Source of the DNA: Robertmurraya dakarensis | GTDB taxonomy: Bacteria > Bacillota > Bacilli > Bacillales > Cytobacillaceae | Reading direction: 5' to 3' | Length of the DNA: 64,000 bases | Assembly: GCF_900156875.1 (NCBI RefSeq) | Contig: NZ_LT707409.1 | Location: forward strand, 3,431,435-3,495,434 | In this document: positions 19,220-27,801 of the stretch, piece after piece | Numbering within the stretch: position 1 is the first letter of the stretch | Layout of the letters: each line of letters opens with the position of its first letter | Position numbers and translations under genes: made by a program | The notes under the pieces: generated by a model | Seen by the model: the letters and a program-made list of their open reading frames with translations, nothing else | What the model was told of the DNA's origin: nothing | Databases searched by the model: none

Positions 19220-19732
19220 TTAAGCGTTTAATCCATCCTTCAATTCCTGAGATGATCTCTCCCACATGTCTTCATTATGTTTTTTAAGAAAATCAGAAAG
19301 AATTTTCTTTGACTTATCATCCATATGGTCAACGATAATATGCCGTTTCATAGACTTATCCATTTTATTAACATGATCAGGCAATGATTTATAGCCGCGG
19401 CGAATGCTTCTGTCAACAGTCATTTCGCAAGCTGTTACCCCTGCATAATATGGACCTTCTTCCTGGCGGTCGATCGTAACCCATACAAGCCAATATGGTT
19501 TCCCGTTTGGAACATCTTCTTTATTTGGTAAAAATTTAATTCCTTTTTCGACCGCACTTCTTGCATGCATGGCTCCAATATCAACAACTGCTTCCTCTTC
19601 ATCGACATCGATGATTACTGGAGAAATATTATCGAGGCTTAATACTCCCATGCCAAATCCTTTATGCCCGTCGGTAGGATCAGTTTTTTTGATAATATTA
19701 AAGCCCATTTTCTTCTTCTTTTTCTCTTCCAT
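19220..19732 (-). CDS. ywhD: YwhD family protein
   Basis: 170 residues, cytosolic. Begins with a lysine-rich stretch (EEKKKKKMGFNIIKK), followed by a mixed alpha/beta domain containing EAVVDIGAMHARSAVEKGIKFLPN and GKPYWLVWVTIDRQ. Length and context (between pbpG and ywhC) match B. subtilis YwhD, whose function is not known to me. Start ATG follows GGAGGCAAACTA. The gene begins 21 bp after the ywhC stop, so the two are probably co-transcribed. Confidence 0.88.
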   Translation of the reverse strand: MEEKKKKKMGFNIIKKTDPTDGHKGFGMGVLSLDNISPVIIDVDEEEAVVDIGAMHARSAVEKGIKFLPNKEDVPNGKPYWLVWVTIDRQEEGPYYAGVTACEMTVDRSIRRGYKSLPDHVNKMDKSMKRHIIVDHMDDKSKKILSDFLKKHNEDMWERSSQELKDGLNA

Positions 19733-19753
19733 TAGTTTGCCTCCCTTACATGA

Positions 19754-20410
19754 TTACGTTAATATTTGATAGAAAAATTCATTCAAGCCGCCAACAACCA
19801 CTGGAAGCACCGTATTAAAGATTGGCTGAATGGTGTATTGATCTAAAGGCGTAATCACCAAAATGATAAAAATTAAAGCTCCATATTGTTCAAACTGTGT
19901 CATTTTTGGACGAATATGCTGCGGAACAAGATCTTCCACAATTCGATAGCCATCAAGCGGCGGAAATGGCAGCAAGTTAAAAACAAACAGGATGATGTTT
20001 AATTGAATAAAAATGTCGAGAAATTCAGCTACAGAGACCGGCAGACTTGATGCAATCCCTGCCCCGACAAGACTATACCAGATGATAAAGCCAAGCATGG
20101 CCATTAATAAATTGCTGATCGGACCCGCTACAGATACAAGAATCCCAGCGAGACGCGGCTTTTTAAAGAAAAACCGATTAACAGGCACTGGCCGAGCCCA
20201 TCCAAAGCCCGCTATAAAAATTAAAATCGTACCTAATGGATCCAAATGCTTCATTGGATTAAGCGTTAACCGCCCTTGCTTTTGCGCTGTTGCGTCGCCA
20301 AATTTATAAGCGACAAAGGCATGTGCAAATTCATGAATGGTAAAGGCAACGATAAGCGTGATCGCCACGTAAGGAATTTCCCGCAATGAAAAAGCTAAAA
20401 ATTGTTCCAA
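19754..20410 (-). CDS. ywhC: Site-2-protease-like (M50) membrane metalloprotease YwhC
   Basis: About 218 residues. Multi-pass membrane protein (about five helices) with the zinc motif HEFAH (in FTIHEFAHAFVAYKFGDATA) in the first helix and the third ligand region LLPFPPLDGYRIVED later, both diagnostic of S2P/M50 proteases of the short rhomboid-independent type. The TTG at 20410 has GGGGAG eight bases upstream; a second TTG at 20416 is too close to that site. Substrate unknown. In Bacillus it lies between ywhD and ywhB, as here. Confidence 0.88.
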   Translation of the reverse strand: MEQFLAFSLREIPYVAITLIVAFTIHEFAHAFVAYKFGDATAQKQGRLTLNPMKHLDPLGTILIFIAGFGWARPVPVNRFFFKKPRLAGILVSVAGPISNLLMAMLGFIIWYSLVGAGIASSLPVSVAEFLDIFIQLNIILFVFNLLPFPPLDGYRIVEDLVPQHIRPKMTQFEQYGALIFIILVITPLDQYTIQPIFNTVLPVVVGGLNEFFYQILT

Positions 20411-20646
20411 CCGCAAATCTCCCCTATTGTTTAATCATATGTATTAATACCTTATGCCTGTCTTGCCTGTTTCATTTCTCTCTTCAAACTCCCTTTGTAA
20501 AAGTATACATGATTCCAAGGATAATGTGAAAAAAGAGACGGTGTAAGCGTTCTATTTCTTTCTTGCATATTCCCATAAAATATGAAAAACTAAAATCATT
20601 CTGATACATAAACAGCAAGGTTCTGCATATTTCAACCCAGTATGAG

Positions 20647-20728
20647 AATATCGGTTGGCACCCTTTCACTTCGCTGTTATTCCACAACCAGGAATAAAGG
20701 CTTGTTCAAGCATACCAACCGACAATAT
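20647..20728 (+). promoter_or_regulatory. Structured leader candidate upstream of the tautomerase gene
   Basis: An outer helix pairs AATATCGGTTGG (20647) with CCAACCG-AC-AATATT (20715). It encloses hairpin TTATTCC/GGAATAA (20677-20697) and a small GCTTG/CAAGC stem (20700-20711). The 3' arm runs into TTTTTAAAT before the AGGAGG site. Could be an attenuator or a plain promoter-region palindrome. The rest of the 343-bp gap shows nothing definite. Confidence 0.4.
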
Positions 20729-20753
20729 TTTTAAATAATAAGGAGGGCTCCCC

Positions 20754-20939
20754 ATGCCATACGTAACAGTGAAAATGCTAGAAGGCCGTACAGATGAACA
20801 AAAGAAAGCATTAGTGGAAAAAGTAACTGCTGCAGTCAGTGAAACTGTAGGTGCACCAACTGCAAATGTCCACGTCATCATCGAAGAAATGAAAAAGAGC
20901 CACCTTGCAGTAGGCGGGAAATTAAAAAGCGAGCAATAA
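20754..20939 (+). CDS. ywhB: 4-oxalocrotonate tautomerase family protein YwhB
   Basis: 61 residues, typical of the hexameric 4-OT subfamily. Pro at position 2 becomes the N-terminal catalytic base after Met removal (MPYVTVKMLEGRT). The VHVIIEEMKKSHLAVGG segment is the usual second strand and active-site arm. Interconverts enol/keto acids in vitro; the physiological substrate in Bacillus is unknown. Strong AGGAGG ribosome site. It converges with ywgA and shares a terminator with it. Confidence 0.92.
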   Translation: MPYVTVKMLEGRTDEQKKALVEKVTAAVSETVGAPTANVHVIIEEMKKSHLAVGGKLKSEQ

Positions 20940-20979
20940 AAAACGCGGATCAACACATTTGGTTACGCATAAAGGAAAC

Positions 20980-21006
20980 AGCTAAGCCTATCAATGCGGC
21001 TTAGCT
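20980..21006 (+). terminator. Terminator of ywhB overlapping the ywgA stop
   Basis: AGCTAAGCC/GGCTTAGCT stem followed by TTTTTCC on the plus strand. The last ywgA codons on the other strand lie within the 3' arm, an economical arrangement of two convergent genes. Confidence 0.8.
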
Positions 21007-21500
21007 TTTTCCTTTAAGGCTTCGATGTATTGATAAGCTTGGTCAATTTCTTCCTCCGTATAACGCTGTTTGCTTTTAAGTGTAAAGACCTTCTCCGTAA
21101 CCTCTTCTTTTGAAAGGTTATCAAAATATAAGACCGTCGATACGAGTTCAAGAAATCTAGCATTTTGATCATTCATGTCCGTCATGCAATCATGAAGAAA
21201 TGGCATATGAACTTCATTTAAACTCAAAAACTCCCGGCCCTCATCTGTCAACGTGTAGCGATACTGATAGTACCCGCCTTTTTTCTCTTTCACTTCGTTG
21301 AGAAAGCCCATATTGCAAAGTTCCTCAATACGTAAAGTCAGCTCTTCTGAGTATGGACCATAAAAATGAAATTGAAATTTTTCCTGAAACGGAAATGTTA
21401 CCTTTTTCGCAATATATATCATCTTTTGGAGTTTCTTCCGGCCAATTATCTCACCAGAAACAGCAAAAGCCTGCATTAATTTAGCATGATCTTGTAACAA
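20991..21500 (-). CDS. ywgA: YwgA family protein
   Basis: 169 residues. The N-terminal part resembles a winged-helix fold (HAKLMQAFAVSGEIIGRKKLQKMIYIAKK), then FHFYGPYSEELTLRIEEL and a YYQYRYTLTDEGREFL wing-like segment; the C-terminus is helical and charged. Length and neighbours (ywhB, ywfO) match B. subtilis YwgA, a protein of unknown function. The start is TTG with GGAG ten bases upstream. A DNA-binding role is possible from the fold but unproven. Confidence 0.83.
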   Translation of the reverse strand: MLQDHAKLMQAFAVSGEIIGRKKLQKMIYIAKKVTFPFQEKFQFHFYGPYSEELTLRIEELCNMGFLNEVKEKKGGYYQYRYTLTDEGREFLSLNEVHMPFLHDCMTDMNDQNARFLELVSTVLYFDNLSKEEVTEKVFTLKSKQRYTEEEIDQAYQYIEALKEKAKPH

Positions 21501-21578
21501 CTTTAGGTCATCTCCTACCCTCGTAAAATTCTTCTACAAGTTACGTCTCGCGAACATTCATCTTTTTATGACTGAAAT

Positions 21579-22880
21579 CTATCGATAATCTAATAATGTT
21601 CTAATCTGTTTTTTTATATTTCTCTTGGTGGAGTCATCTTGGAGAAAGTCTCCTGGAAAATAAAGCTTATGATCGGTTCTTCTTTTTCCAGAAATCGCAT
21701 CCACAATTTCTGACTCTCTTGACAATTCACGATTTTCCCCATTCCTCATTAACAGATGAATCGGCAGTCTCTCTTCCTCTTCCCCCGGCCGATAAAAATC
21801 ATACGGGAGATCCGAAGAGGAGTCTACGACCAAATAATAATCCGGGTCGATTCCAGCCTTCAAAAATAACACGGATAGCTCTGCAAGCTTTTTATATTCT
21901 TTTGCAGGATCAAACTCAACATATTTGAAGAGATTGCGGTTTACAAACCTTTTACATAAATCCTTCAATATCTCATCGTCTTCTTCCTGCCACATTTGAA
22001 AATAATAAAGAATAATCGCTTCATCCAGTTTTAAATAGTCTTCGACAACAAGTTCACTGTTAAAGATGGAAGTGAAATGAATAGGAAAATATTTAAAGGA
22101 ATATGATTTCTGATATAATTCCTTCACCCTTTGAAGGATTTTGGTCAATATCACTTCAGCACTTCGTGTTACAGGATGAAAATATACCTGCCAGTACATT
22201 TGGTAGCGGCTCATAATATAATCTTCTACTGCATGCATTCCTGTCTGCTTGATGACGACCTGATCCTCCTGCGGACGCATTACGCGCAGAATTCTTTCCA
22301 TGTCAAAATGACCGTAGCTCACACCAGTGAAATAGGCATCTCTCTGCAAGTAATCCATTCGATCTGCATCAATCTGACTTGAAATTAAGCTGATAACCAA
22401 TTTATTATCGGACGTCTTCCCTATCACTTCTGCTACTTGTTTAGGAAAATCATGATCTACTTTTGATAAAATATCGTTAACTTCCGTATTGCCGAGAATG
22501 ATTTCTTGTGTATACTGCTCATGATCGGTATCAAACACTTTTTCAAACGAATGAGAAAAAGGCCCGTGCCCTAAATCATGAAGCAATGCCGCACAAAGTG
22601 AAAGAAGACGGTCTTCTTTATTCCATTCAGGCCTGCCATTAAACACATCATCGACAATTCTCCGAATAATTTCATATACTCCTAGAGAATGATTGAACCG
22701 GCTATGCTCTGCCCCATGAAAAGTTAAATAGGTTGTTCCGAGCTGCTTAATTCTGCGCAATCTCTGGAATTCCTTTGTGCCAATCAAATCCCATATAACC
22801 TGGTCACGAACATGTACATAGCGATGAACAGGATCTTTAAAAACCTTCTCTTCACTTAGCTTTTGCTCAGCGTAACCCAT
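21579..22880 (-). CDS. ywfO: HD-domain phosphohydrolase YwfO
   Basis: 433 residues. HD superfamily with metal ligands visible in EHSRFNHSLGVYEI, HDLGHGPFSHSFE and DADRMDYLQRDAYFTGVSYG, the dNTP triphosphohydrolase/SAMHD1-like pattern. B. subtilis YwfO is reported to act on nucleoside triphosphates or (p)ppGpp-related substrates; the exact substrate cannot be read from sequence. Start ATG follows AGGGTGAAAA. It lies just upstream of ywgA on the same strand (78 bp gap), as in B. subtilis. Confidence 0.88.
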   Translation of the reverse strand: MGYAEQKLSEEKVFKDPVHRYVHVRDQVIWDLIGTKEFQRLRRIKQLGTTYLTFHGAEHSRFNHSLGVYEIIRRIVDDVFNGRPEWNKEDRLLSLCAALLHDLGHGPFSHSFEKVFDTDHEQYTQEIILGNTEVNDILSKVDHDFPKQVAEVIGKTSDNKLVISLISSQIDADRMDYLQRDAYFTGVSYGHFDMERILRVMRPQEDQVVIKQTGMHAVEDYIMSRYQMYWQVYFHPVTRSAEVILTKILQRVKELYQKSYSFKYFPIHFTSIFNSELVVEDYLKLDEAIILYYFQMWQEEDDEILKDLCKRFVNRNLFKYVEFDPAKEYKKLAELSVLFLKAGIDPDYYLVVDSSSDLPYDFYRPGEEEERLPIHLLMRNGENRELSRESEIVDAISGKRRTDHKLYFPGDFLQDDSTKRNIKKQIRTLLDYR

Positions 22881-23030
22881 TTTTCACCCTGCTTCCTTCA
22901 TATATCCCTTGATGGAAATCGCATATGATCTTGTCCTTTATTATAGCTTAAATTCAATCCACAAATCACCATATACTCAGAAAAAACTTCCAATTATGAC
23001 AAATTTCCCACAATCTGTTCAAAAAGAAAA

Positions 23031-23059
23031 ATCACCTTCAAAAATAAGAAAAGGTGACT
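23031..23059 (-). terminator. Terminator of the DUF1450 gene
   Basis: On the minus strand, AAGTCACCTT.../...AAGGTGAT stem ending in TTTTCTTTTTG; the stem begins at the stop codon. Confidence 0.75.
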
Positions 23060-23284
23060 TTATTTCTTTAGCTTTTTATTGATTTTTTCCATCAGTTCGT
23101 CTTCACTTAGCGCAGCTAATGGGCGATTGTTTACAAACGCAAATGTTTTTTTACGCCCTGGGCCACAATAAGATTGACAGCCTATTTCTATTTTTGCTTC
23201 AGGATCGATTTCCTTTAGCTTCGGAATTAACGTCTTTAAGTTTACTGCCTGACAATCGTCGCAAACCCGAAATTCGTTTGCCAT
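23060..23284 (-). CDS. DUF1450 small cysteine protein
   Basis: 74 residues with CDDC near the N-terminus and [22 protein letters not shown] in the middle, the pattern of the YuzB-like DUF1450 family, which has a thioredoxin-like small fold. The cysteines suggest redox or metal binding; no function is established. Own terminator, single-gene unit. The 316-bp region up to the next gene holds a likely sporulation promoter (23517). Confidence 0.8.
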   Translation of the reverse strand: MANEFRVCDDCQAVNLKTLIPKLKEIDPEAKIEIGCQSYCGPGRKKTFAFVNNRPLAALSEDELMEKINKKLKK

Positions 23285-23516
23285 AGTTTACAGCCCTTTC
23301 TACATAAAACATCATTCTATAGTAAAAGTATTTACCTTCTTTATTATTTCTACACACTTCTTGTCTAAACGTCATTTTACATTTTCTCTTCTAGTAATGC
23401 AAGCTGCAATCATTAACAACATAGGGGTTTGTTGTCATCTTATTCATCGCATTGTTTTAATTTTTTCCAAACTGCTGTTTATTTATATAAAAAACTACTA
23501 TCCTTTTAATCACTTT

Positions 23517-23546
23517 GTATAAACTTCCAAAAAAGTGGTCATATTA
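23517..23546 (+). promoter_or_regulatory. Candidate sigma-G/sigma-F promoter of the RsfA-type gene
   Basis: GTATA at 23517 and CATATTA at 23540 are separated by 18 bp, matching the forespore consensus gHATR-N18-CATNHTA. Located about 55 bp upstream of the start. Fits the forespore role of the RsfA family. Confidence 0.5.
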
Positions 23547-23600
23547 AGAGTAGAGCATGCTTATTCGCAGATCATATAGAAAGTTTAAGGAGTGAATAAT

Positions 23601-24380
23601 ATGATGAAAGTCCGACAAGACGCATGGACAGATGAAAATGATTTATTGCTAGCTGAAACCGTACTTAGACATGTTAGAGAAGGAAGCACACAATTAAATG
23701 CATTTGAAGAGGTTGGGGACAAGCTTAACCGCACTTCAGCTGCTTGTGGGTTCCGCTGGAATGCCGTTGTGAGACACCGCTATGAAAAGGCCCTCCAGTT
23801 AGCGAAGAAACAACGAAAGCAGCGTCAAAGAATACTAGGAAAAGATCAAGGCGGAAAGAAAAAGCTATTATATTCTCCACCAACACCGTCTATGGAAGAA
23901 ATTGAGTTATTATCAACGCAAACACCACAGGTTGAAACAACAATAGGAAATGAGGAAATCTCGACGGAACTGCAGCCAAGTGTGTCAGTGCCATCAACAA
24001 CAGCATCAACACCGACAGTAGCACCAGCACCGTCTACACCAACTTACTCATCAGTGCCTGCAGCTGGTAGAGAGCTTAGCCTTGAAATGGTGATTTCTTA
24101 TTTGCAAAATCTAGGCAGTTCAAATTTACAGGTTGATATTTTAAGAAGTGAGAATGAAAGATTGAAGCGTGAAAATGCAGAGATGAAGAAGTTAAATCAA
24201 GAACTGGAAGAGAAGATTGGAAAGCTTGAACAAAATACGGAAACCATTCAGGAAGATTACGAGACATTGATGAAAATTATGAATCGTGCTAGAAAACTCG
24301 TTCTATTTGAAGAAGAAGAACGTCCAGCAACTACCTTTAAAATGGATCGAAATGGAAACCTTGAAAAAGTTGCAGAGTAG
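23601..24380 (+). CDS. RsfA-family forespore transcription factor (YwfN-like)
   Basis: 259 residues from ATG 23601 (AAGGAG eight bases upstream; an earlier GTG overlaps that site). The N-terminal Myb/SANT-like domain (about 5-60) has tryptophans in [19 protein letters not shown] and [17 protein letters not shown] Thr/Pro/Ser-rich linker (about 90-160) is next, then a coiled coil (about 170-235) with repeated LKREN/EMKKL heptads. This domain order is that of RsfA, the sigma-F regulon modulator, and its paralogue YwfN. Position between ywfO and lipL supports YwfN. Target genes cannot be inferred. Confidence 0.85.
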   Translation: MMKVRQDAWTDENDLLLAETVLRHVREGSTQLNAFEEVGDKLNRTSAACGFRWNAVVRHRYEKALQLAKKQRKQRQRILGKDQGGKKKLLYSPPTPSMEEIELLSTQTPQVETTIGNEEISTELQPSVSVPSTTASTPTVAPAPSTPTYSSVPAAGRELSLEMVISYLQNLGSSNLQVDILRSENERLKRENAEMKKLNQELEEKIGKLEQNTETIQEDYETLMKIMNRARKLVLFEEEERPATTFKMDRNGNLEKVAE

Positions 24381-24458
24381 AATTTTTAAAATGTCTAAAT
24401 AAAAATACATTAATAGACAACTATATTGGAGAAGAGATTGGTACCATCATCTTCGATT

Positions 24459-24499
24459 AAAAAGGCCGAAAACGAAAACAAATTGGTTCTCGGCCTTTT
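24459..24499. terminator. Bidirectional terminator between the RsfA-type gene and lipL
   Basis: AAAAAGGCCGA...TCGGCCTTTT stem with A and T tracts on both sides, between convergent genes. Confidence 0.85.
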
Positions 24500-24518
24500 C
24501 GATTAGAAAAAATTCGGC

Positions 24519-25361
24519 TTAAATACCGTTAAAAAACTTTTCATTCCGTTCGACTACGCGCTGATGATATCCTTCAAAAACCGGCCATTCCTCTGCTATT
24601 AACGAACCGCTCTCTAACCGCTGGCTTCGCTCCTTTAAAGCCTTTAAAAAGCGCAGCATCGTCTCTTCAATGGAAAGGTCAATTCCTAAAAGCTCCGACA
24701 AAGATGCCATCACGCCTTCATCAATTTCCGGATAGGAAAACTTTGTTTCTTCATCCCTTTTAGCTAAGGAATAAAATTGTTTAATGAGCCCTGCCCTTTC
24801 GCTGCCACTTCCTGTCACACAAAGATAAATCTGCACAGCTACCCCTCGCCGCAAGCGGCGCTGAGAGATCCCCGCAAACTTTTTGCCGCCAATGCTAAGG
24901 TCATAGCTGCCAGGACAATAGGATCCAATAATTTCTCTTGCTTCTATTTCTACTTGGAAATCCGCAAACATTTCCTTTATTAATAAATACATTGCTTCAT
25001 AGCCGCGGTTGATATCAATCCCTTTTTCTTTTTCCGGAAAAACAAGCGAGATATTCAAAACACCACGGTCAAGCACAACAGCTAACCCGCCTGAATTTCG
25101 GACAATGATTTGATAGCCTTCTTTTTGTAAAAAATCCAAGCCATCCTTCACATATGGCAGCTTTGTATCCTGGATTCCTAATACAATCGTTCGTTCATGC
25201 ACCCATGTTCTCGCTGTAGCAGGTGATAACCCTGAACCAACCGAAGCACACAAAGTATCGTCCATTCCAAATGATTGGAGTGCGCTGGCATGCAAGCCGA
25301 CTGCCGATTGATCGATTACTCTCCATACTTCCTGAATCAATAGATTTTGTGCTTCACTCAT
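24519..25361 (-). CDS. lipL: Octanoyl-[GcvH]:protein N-octanoyltransferase LipL
   Basis: 280 residues. Amidotransferase that moves the octanoyl group from GcvH to E2 subunits during lipoate synthesis. Belongs to the BPL/LPL fold: [21 protein letters not shown] carries the substrate-binding strand, [23 protein letters not shown] the catalytic cysteine (in YCPGSYD) and the lysine loop. The cysteine in CPGSYD distinguishes LipL from LplJ. The B. subtilis homologue is ywfL, also between ywfN and pta. Regulation may involve the 60-nt hairpin in its leader (25419) and an extended -10 element at 25516. Confidence 0.92.
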   Translation of the reverse strand: MSEAQNLLIQEVWRVIDQSAVGLHASALQSFGMDDTLCASVGSGLSPATARTWVHERTIVLGIQDTKLPYVKDGLDFLQKEGYQIIVRNSGGLAVVLDRGVLNISLVFPEKEKGIDINRGYEAMYLLIKEMFADFQVEIEAREIIGSYCPGSYDLSIGGKKFAGISQRRLRRGVAVQIYLCVTGSGSERAGLIKQFYSLAKRDEETKFSYPEIDEGVMASLSELLGIDLSIEETMLRFLKALKERSQRLESGSLIAEEWPVFEGYHQRVVERNEKFFNGI

Positions 25362-25418
25362 GCCGCCCGCCCCTTATTCAAATAGCATTAAAAATTAGTA
25401 TAGTTGGTGTATCACTCC

Positions 25419-25478
25419 ACGATGAACCCTTCCACGTGCTTTTTATTCAAAATAAAGGCACGCTTCAGGGACCATCGT
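25419..25478 (-). promoter_or_regulatory. Long nested hairpin in the lipL leader
   Basis: Reading the minus strand: ACGATG, CCCT, CGTGC and TTTATT pair in order with AATAAA, GCACG, AGGG and CATCGT, separated by small internal loops, giving about 21 base pairs in 60 nt. It lies 58-117 nt upstream of the lipL start and downstream of the likely promoter. Confidence 0.55.
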
Positions 25479-25515
25479 TCCGTTAAATTTTCAATTACCA
25501 ATAAAATATCAATTT

Positions 25516-25524
25516 ATTATAGCA
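25516..25524 (-). promoter_or_regulatory. Extended -10 promoter element of lipL
   Basis: TGCTATAAT on the minus strand, 155 bp upstream of lipL; no good -35 at 17 bp, so an extended -10 promoter is inferred. Confidence 0.4.
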
Positions 25525-25563
25525 TAATACTCTTAAAGTCCGTACCTTCTATAGCATAGTAAA

Positions 25564-25586
25564 AGCCAGCCTGAGTAAGGGCTGGC
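25564..25586 (-). terminator. Terminator of pta
   Basis: Minus-strand AGCCAGCC/GGCTGGCT stem followed by TTTTAC, 10 bp beyond the pta stop. Confidence 0.85.
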
Positions 25587-25596
25587 TCCATCACAA

Positions 25597-26574
25597 TTAT
25601 TGATTCAATGCCTGTGCAGCAGTAATTAATGAAAGTTTGTAGACATCTTCTTCATTACAGCCTCTTGATAGATCATTTACAGGGCGATTTAAGCCTTGCA
25701 GAATTGGCCCCACTGCCTCAAAGCTGCCAAGCCGCTGTGCAATCTTATAACCGATATTCCCTGCCTCTAGACTTGGGAATACAAACACATTAGCATCACC
25801 TTTAATAGCTGAATCTGGTGCTTTCTTTTCGGCTACAGAAGGTACGAATGCAGCATCAAACTGGAACTCGCCGTCTACTAAAAGACTGGAATCCATTTGC
25901 TTCGCAAGCTCCACAGCTTTTGAAACTTTTTCTGTTTCAGGTGACTTTGCTGACCCTTTTGTTGAGAAGCTTAGCATTGCTACTCTTGGATCGACATCAA
26001 ACATCTTAGCGGTTTTTGCACTCTCAACAGCAATTTCAGCTAAATCCTGGCTGTCCGGAGCAATGTTAATCGCACAATCAGCAAATACATATTTTTCGTC
26101 TTCGCGAACCATGATGAACACGCCAGACGTTTTGCTGACCCCTTGTTTTGTTTTAATGATTTGCAGAGCAGGACGAACCGTATCAGCGGTAGAATGTGCA
26201 GCACCACTCACAAGTCCGTGTGCTTTATTTGTATGTATAAGCATCGTTCCAAAATAATTTTCATCTAGTAAAATCTTACGCGCATCTTCTTCCGTTGCTT
26301 TCCCTTTTCTTCTCTCCACAAAAGAAGCAACCAATTCATCCATTCCTTCATAAGAGTTTGGATCAAAGATTTCCATTCCTTCTAGCGATACATTTAACTG
26401 CTTTGCCTTCGCATCAATTTCATCTTTATTGCCAATCAGTATAGGCGTCAGGATATTTTCTGCAGACAATCTTCCTGCAGCTCCAATAATTCTTTCATCT
26501 AGTCCTTCCGGAAATACGATCTTTATATTTTGACCGCTGACTTTTTCCTTTAATCCAGTAAATAGGTCACTCAT
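25597..26574 (-). CDS. pta: Phosphate acetyltransferase
   Basis: 325 residues, the short single-domain form of Gram-positive bacteria. Converts acetyl-CoA and phosphate to acetyl phosphate, the first step of acetate overflow. Signatures: IVFPEGLDERIIGAAGRL near the N-terminus, GLVSGAAHSTADTVRPALQI, RVAMLSFSTKGSAKSPE and VFPSLEAGNIGYKIAQRLG. Start ATG follows GGAGGATTTTGA. Divergent from hemQ, as in B. subtilis. A CcpA-like site about 210 bp upstream (26784) may mediate the activation by CcpA known for pta. Confidence 0.96.
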   Translation of the reverse strand: MSDLFTGLKEKVSGQNIKIVFPEGLDERIIGAAGRLSAENILTPILIGNKDEIDAKAKQLNVSLEGMEIFDPNSYEGMDELVASFVERRKGKATEEDARKILLDENYFGTMLIHTNKAHGLVSGAAHSTADTVRPALQIIKTKQGVSKTSGVFIMVREDEKYVFADCAINIAPDSQDLAEIAVESAKTAKMFDVDPRVAMLSFSTKGSAKSPETEKVSKAVELAKQMDSSLLVDGEFQFDAAFVPSVAEKKAPDSAIKGDANVFVFPSLEAGNIGYKIAQRLGSFEAVGPILQGLNRPVNDLSRGCNEEDVYKLSLITAAQALNQ

Positions 26575-26783
26575 TCAAAATCCTCCTTTAATCCTTACCC
26601 TTTTAGAATACTCTTCCTATAAGGAATTTCAAGAAACCCCATCCATAGTAGCGCTTTCATTCCCTAAGTTTATATTTTCTGAATAATCCACCCTTAAGGC
26701 ATACTTAATATTTACTTATACAGGCAAAATTATCAGCTATATAGGGAACTTTTTAAAAACAGAGATTCGGCAAAAATTGACAA

Positions 26784-26797
26784 AGTAAAGCGCTTCA
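26784..26797. promoter_or_regulatory. Weak cre-like palindrome in the pta/hemQ intergenic region
   Basis: AGTAAAGCGCTTCA contains the AAGCGCTT core but departs from the CcpA consensus at the ends. It overlaps a TTGACA (26777) hexamer oriented toward hemQ. The 296-bp gap shows nothing else. Confidence 0.35.
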
Positions 26798-26870
26798 CTT
26801 TATGTAAACAACTGAAAATATGATATAGTAAGTCATGAGATTTCCAGAAAATATTTTAGGAGTGATCATA

Positions 26871-27617
26871 ATGAGTGAAGCAGCACAAACACTTGATGGA
26901 TGGTATTGTCTTCATGACTTTCGGGCAATTGATTGGACATCTTGGAAAATGCTAACAGAAGATGAACGCCAAACTGCGATTGCTGAATTTCTAAGCTTAG
27001 TTGAAAAATGGAATAAAACGCAAGAAGAGAAAAAGGGAAGCCATACCCTTTACACAATTGTTGGTCAAAAAGCAGATTTCATGATGATGATTTTAAGACC
27101 AACGATGGGAGAGCTTAATGAAATCGAAACGGAGTTCAATAAGACAAAGCTTGCTGAATATACAATTCCAGCCTTTTCTTATGTTTCAGTGGTAGAGCTA
27201 AGCAATTACTTGCCTGCAGGAGAGGATCCATACCAAAACCCTCAAATTCTAGCTCGTTTGTATCCTACTCTTCCAAAATCAAAATATATTTGCTTCTATC
27301 CAATGGACAAGCGTCGTCAAGGCGAGGATAACTGGTACATGCTTCCGATGGAAGACCGCCGCAATTTAATGCGCAGCCATGGAATGATTGGCCGTCAATA
27401 CGCAGGAAAAGTAAAGCAAATCATTACAGGATCTGTTGGCTTTGATGATTACGAATGGGGCGTTACTTTATTCTCCGATGATGTCCTGCAATTTAAAAAG
27501 CTTGTCTATGAAATGCGCTTTGATGAAGTAAGTGCACGCTATGGAGAGTTTGGTACTTTCTTTGTCGGCAACCTGCTTGAAGAAAATCACGTTGAGACAT
27601 TTTTACATGTGAATTAA
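26871..27617 (+). CDS. hemQ: Coproheme decarboxylase HemQ
   Basis: 248 residues from ATG 26871 (after TTAGGAGTGATCATA; an earlier in-frame ATG lacks a ribosome site). Last step of the coproporphyrin-dependent heme pathway of Gram-positives: oxidative decarboxylation of coproheme III to heme b. A chlorite-dismutase-like fold is indicated by the family motif [15 protein letters not shown] with the catalytic tyrosine (Tyr143) and Lys147; the axial histidine is His170 in [14 protein letters not shown]. Heme supply is relevant to the cytochromes encoded downstream. Followed by its own terminator. Confidence 0.95.
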   Translation: MSEAAQTLDGWYCLHDFRAIDWTSWKMLTEDERQTAIAEFLSLVEKWNKTQEEKKGSHTLYTIVGQKADFMMMILRPTMGELNEIETEFNKTKLAEYTIPAFSYVSVVELSNYLPAGEDPYQNPQILARLYPTLPKSKYICFYPMDKRRQGEDNWYMLPMEDRRNLMRSHGMIGRQYAGKVKQIITGSVGFDDYEWGVTLFSDDVLQFKKLVYEMRFDEVSARYGEFGTFFVGNLLEENHVETFLHVN

Positions 27618-27630
27618 TCATGATCTTAAG

Positions 27631-27660
27631 GGAAATTGGCGGGCGCTAATTTCCTTTTTT
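27631..27660 (+). terminator. Terminator of hemQ
   Basis: GGAAATT/AATTTCC stem followed by TTTTTT, 13 bp after the stop. Confidence 0.8.
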
Positions 27661-27696
27661 CTATCCTTTTTAAACCTTCTTCTCCTCTAAAATATT

Positions 27697-27726
27697 GTCA
27701 TAAAAAAAAGCTGCCCTACATAACCA
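27697..27726 (+). promoter_or_regulatory. Candidate sigma-E promoter of gerQ
   Basis: GTCATAA at 27697 and CATAACCA at 27719 with a 15-bp spacer resemble the mother-cell sigma-E consensus. B. subtilis gerQ is transcribed in the mother cell. Confidence 0.35.
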
Positions 27727-27801
27727 TTCAATAGTGAGTGATTTTTAAATGCAGCCGTAAAGTCCTTTATTTTATGATCATACATTTAGGAGGGGAATTC
27801 T

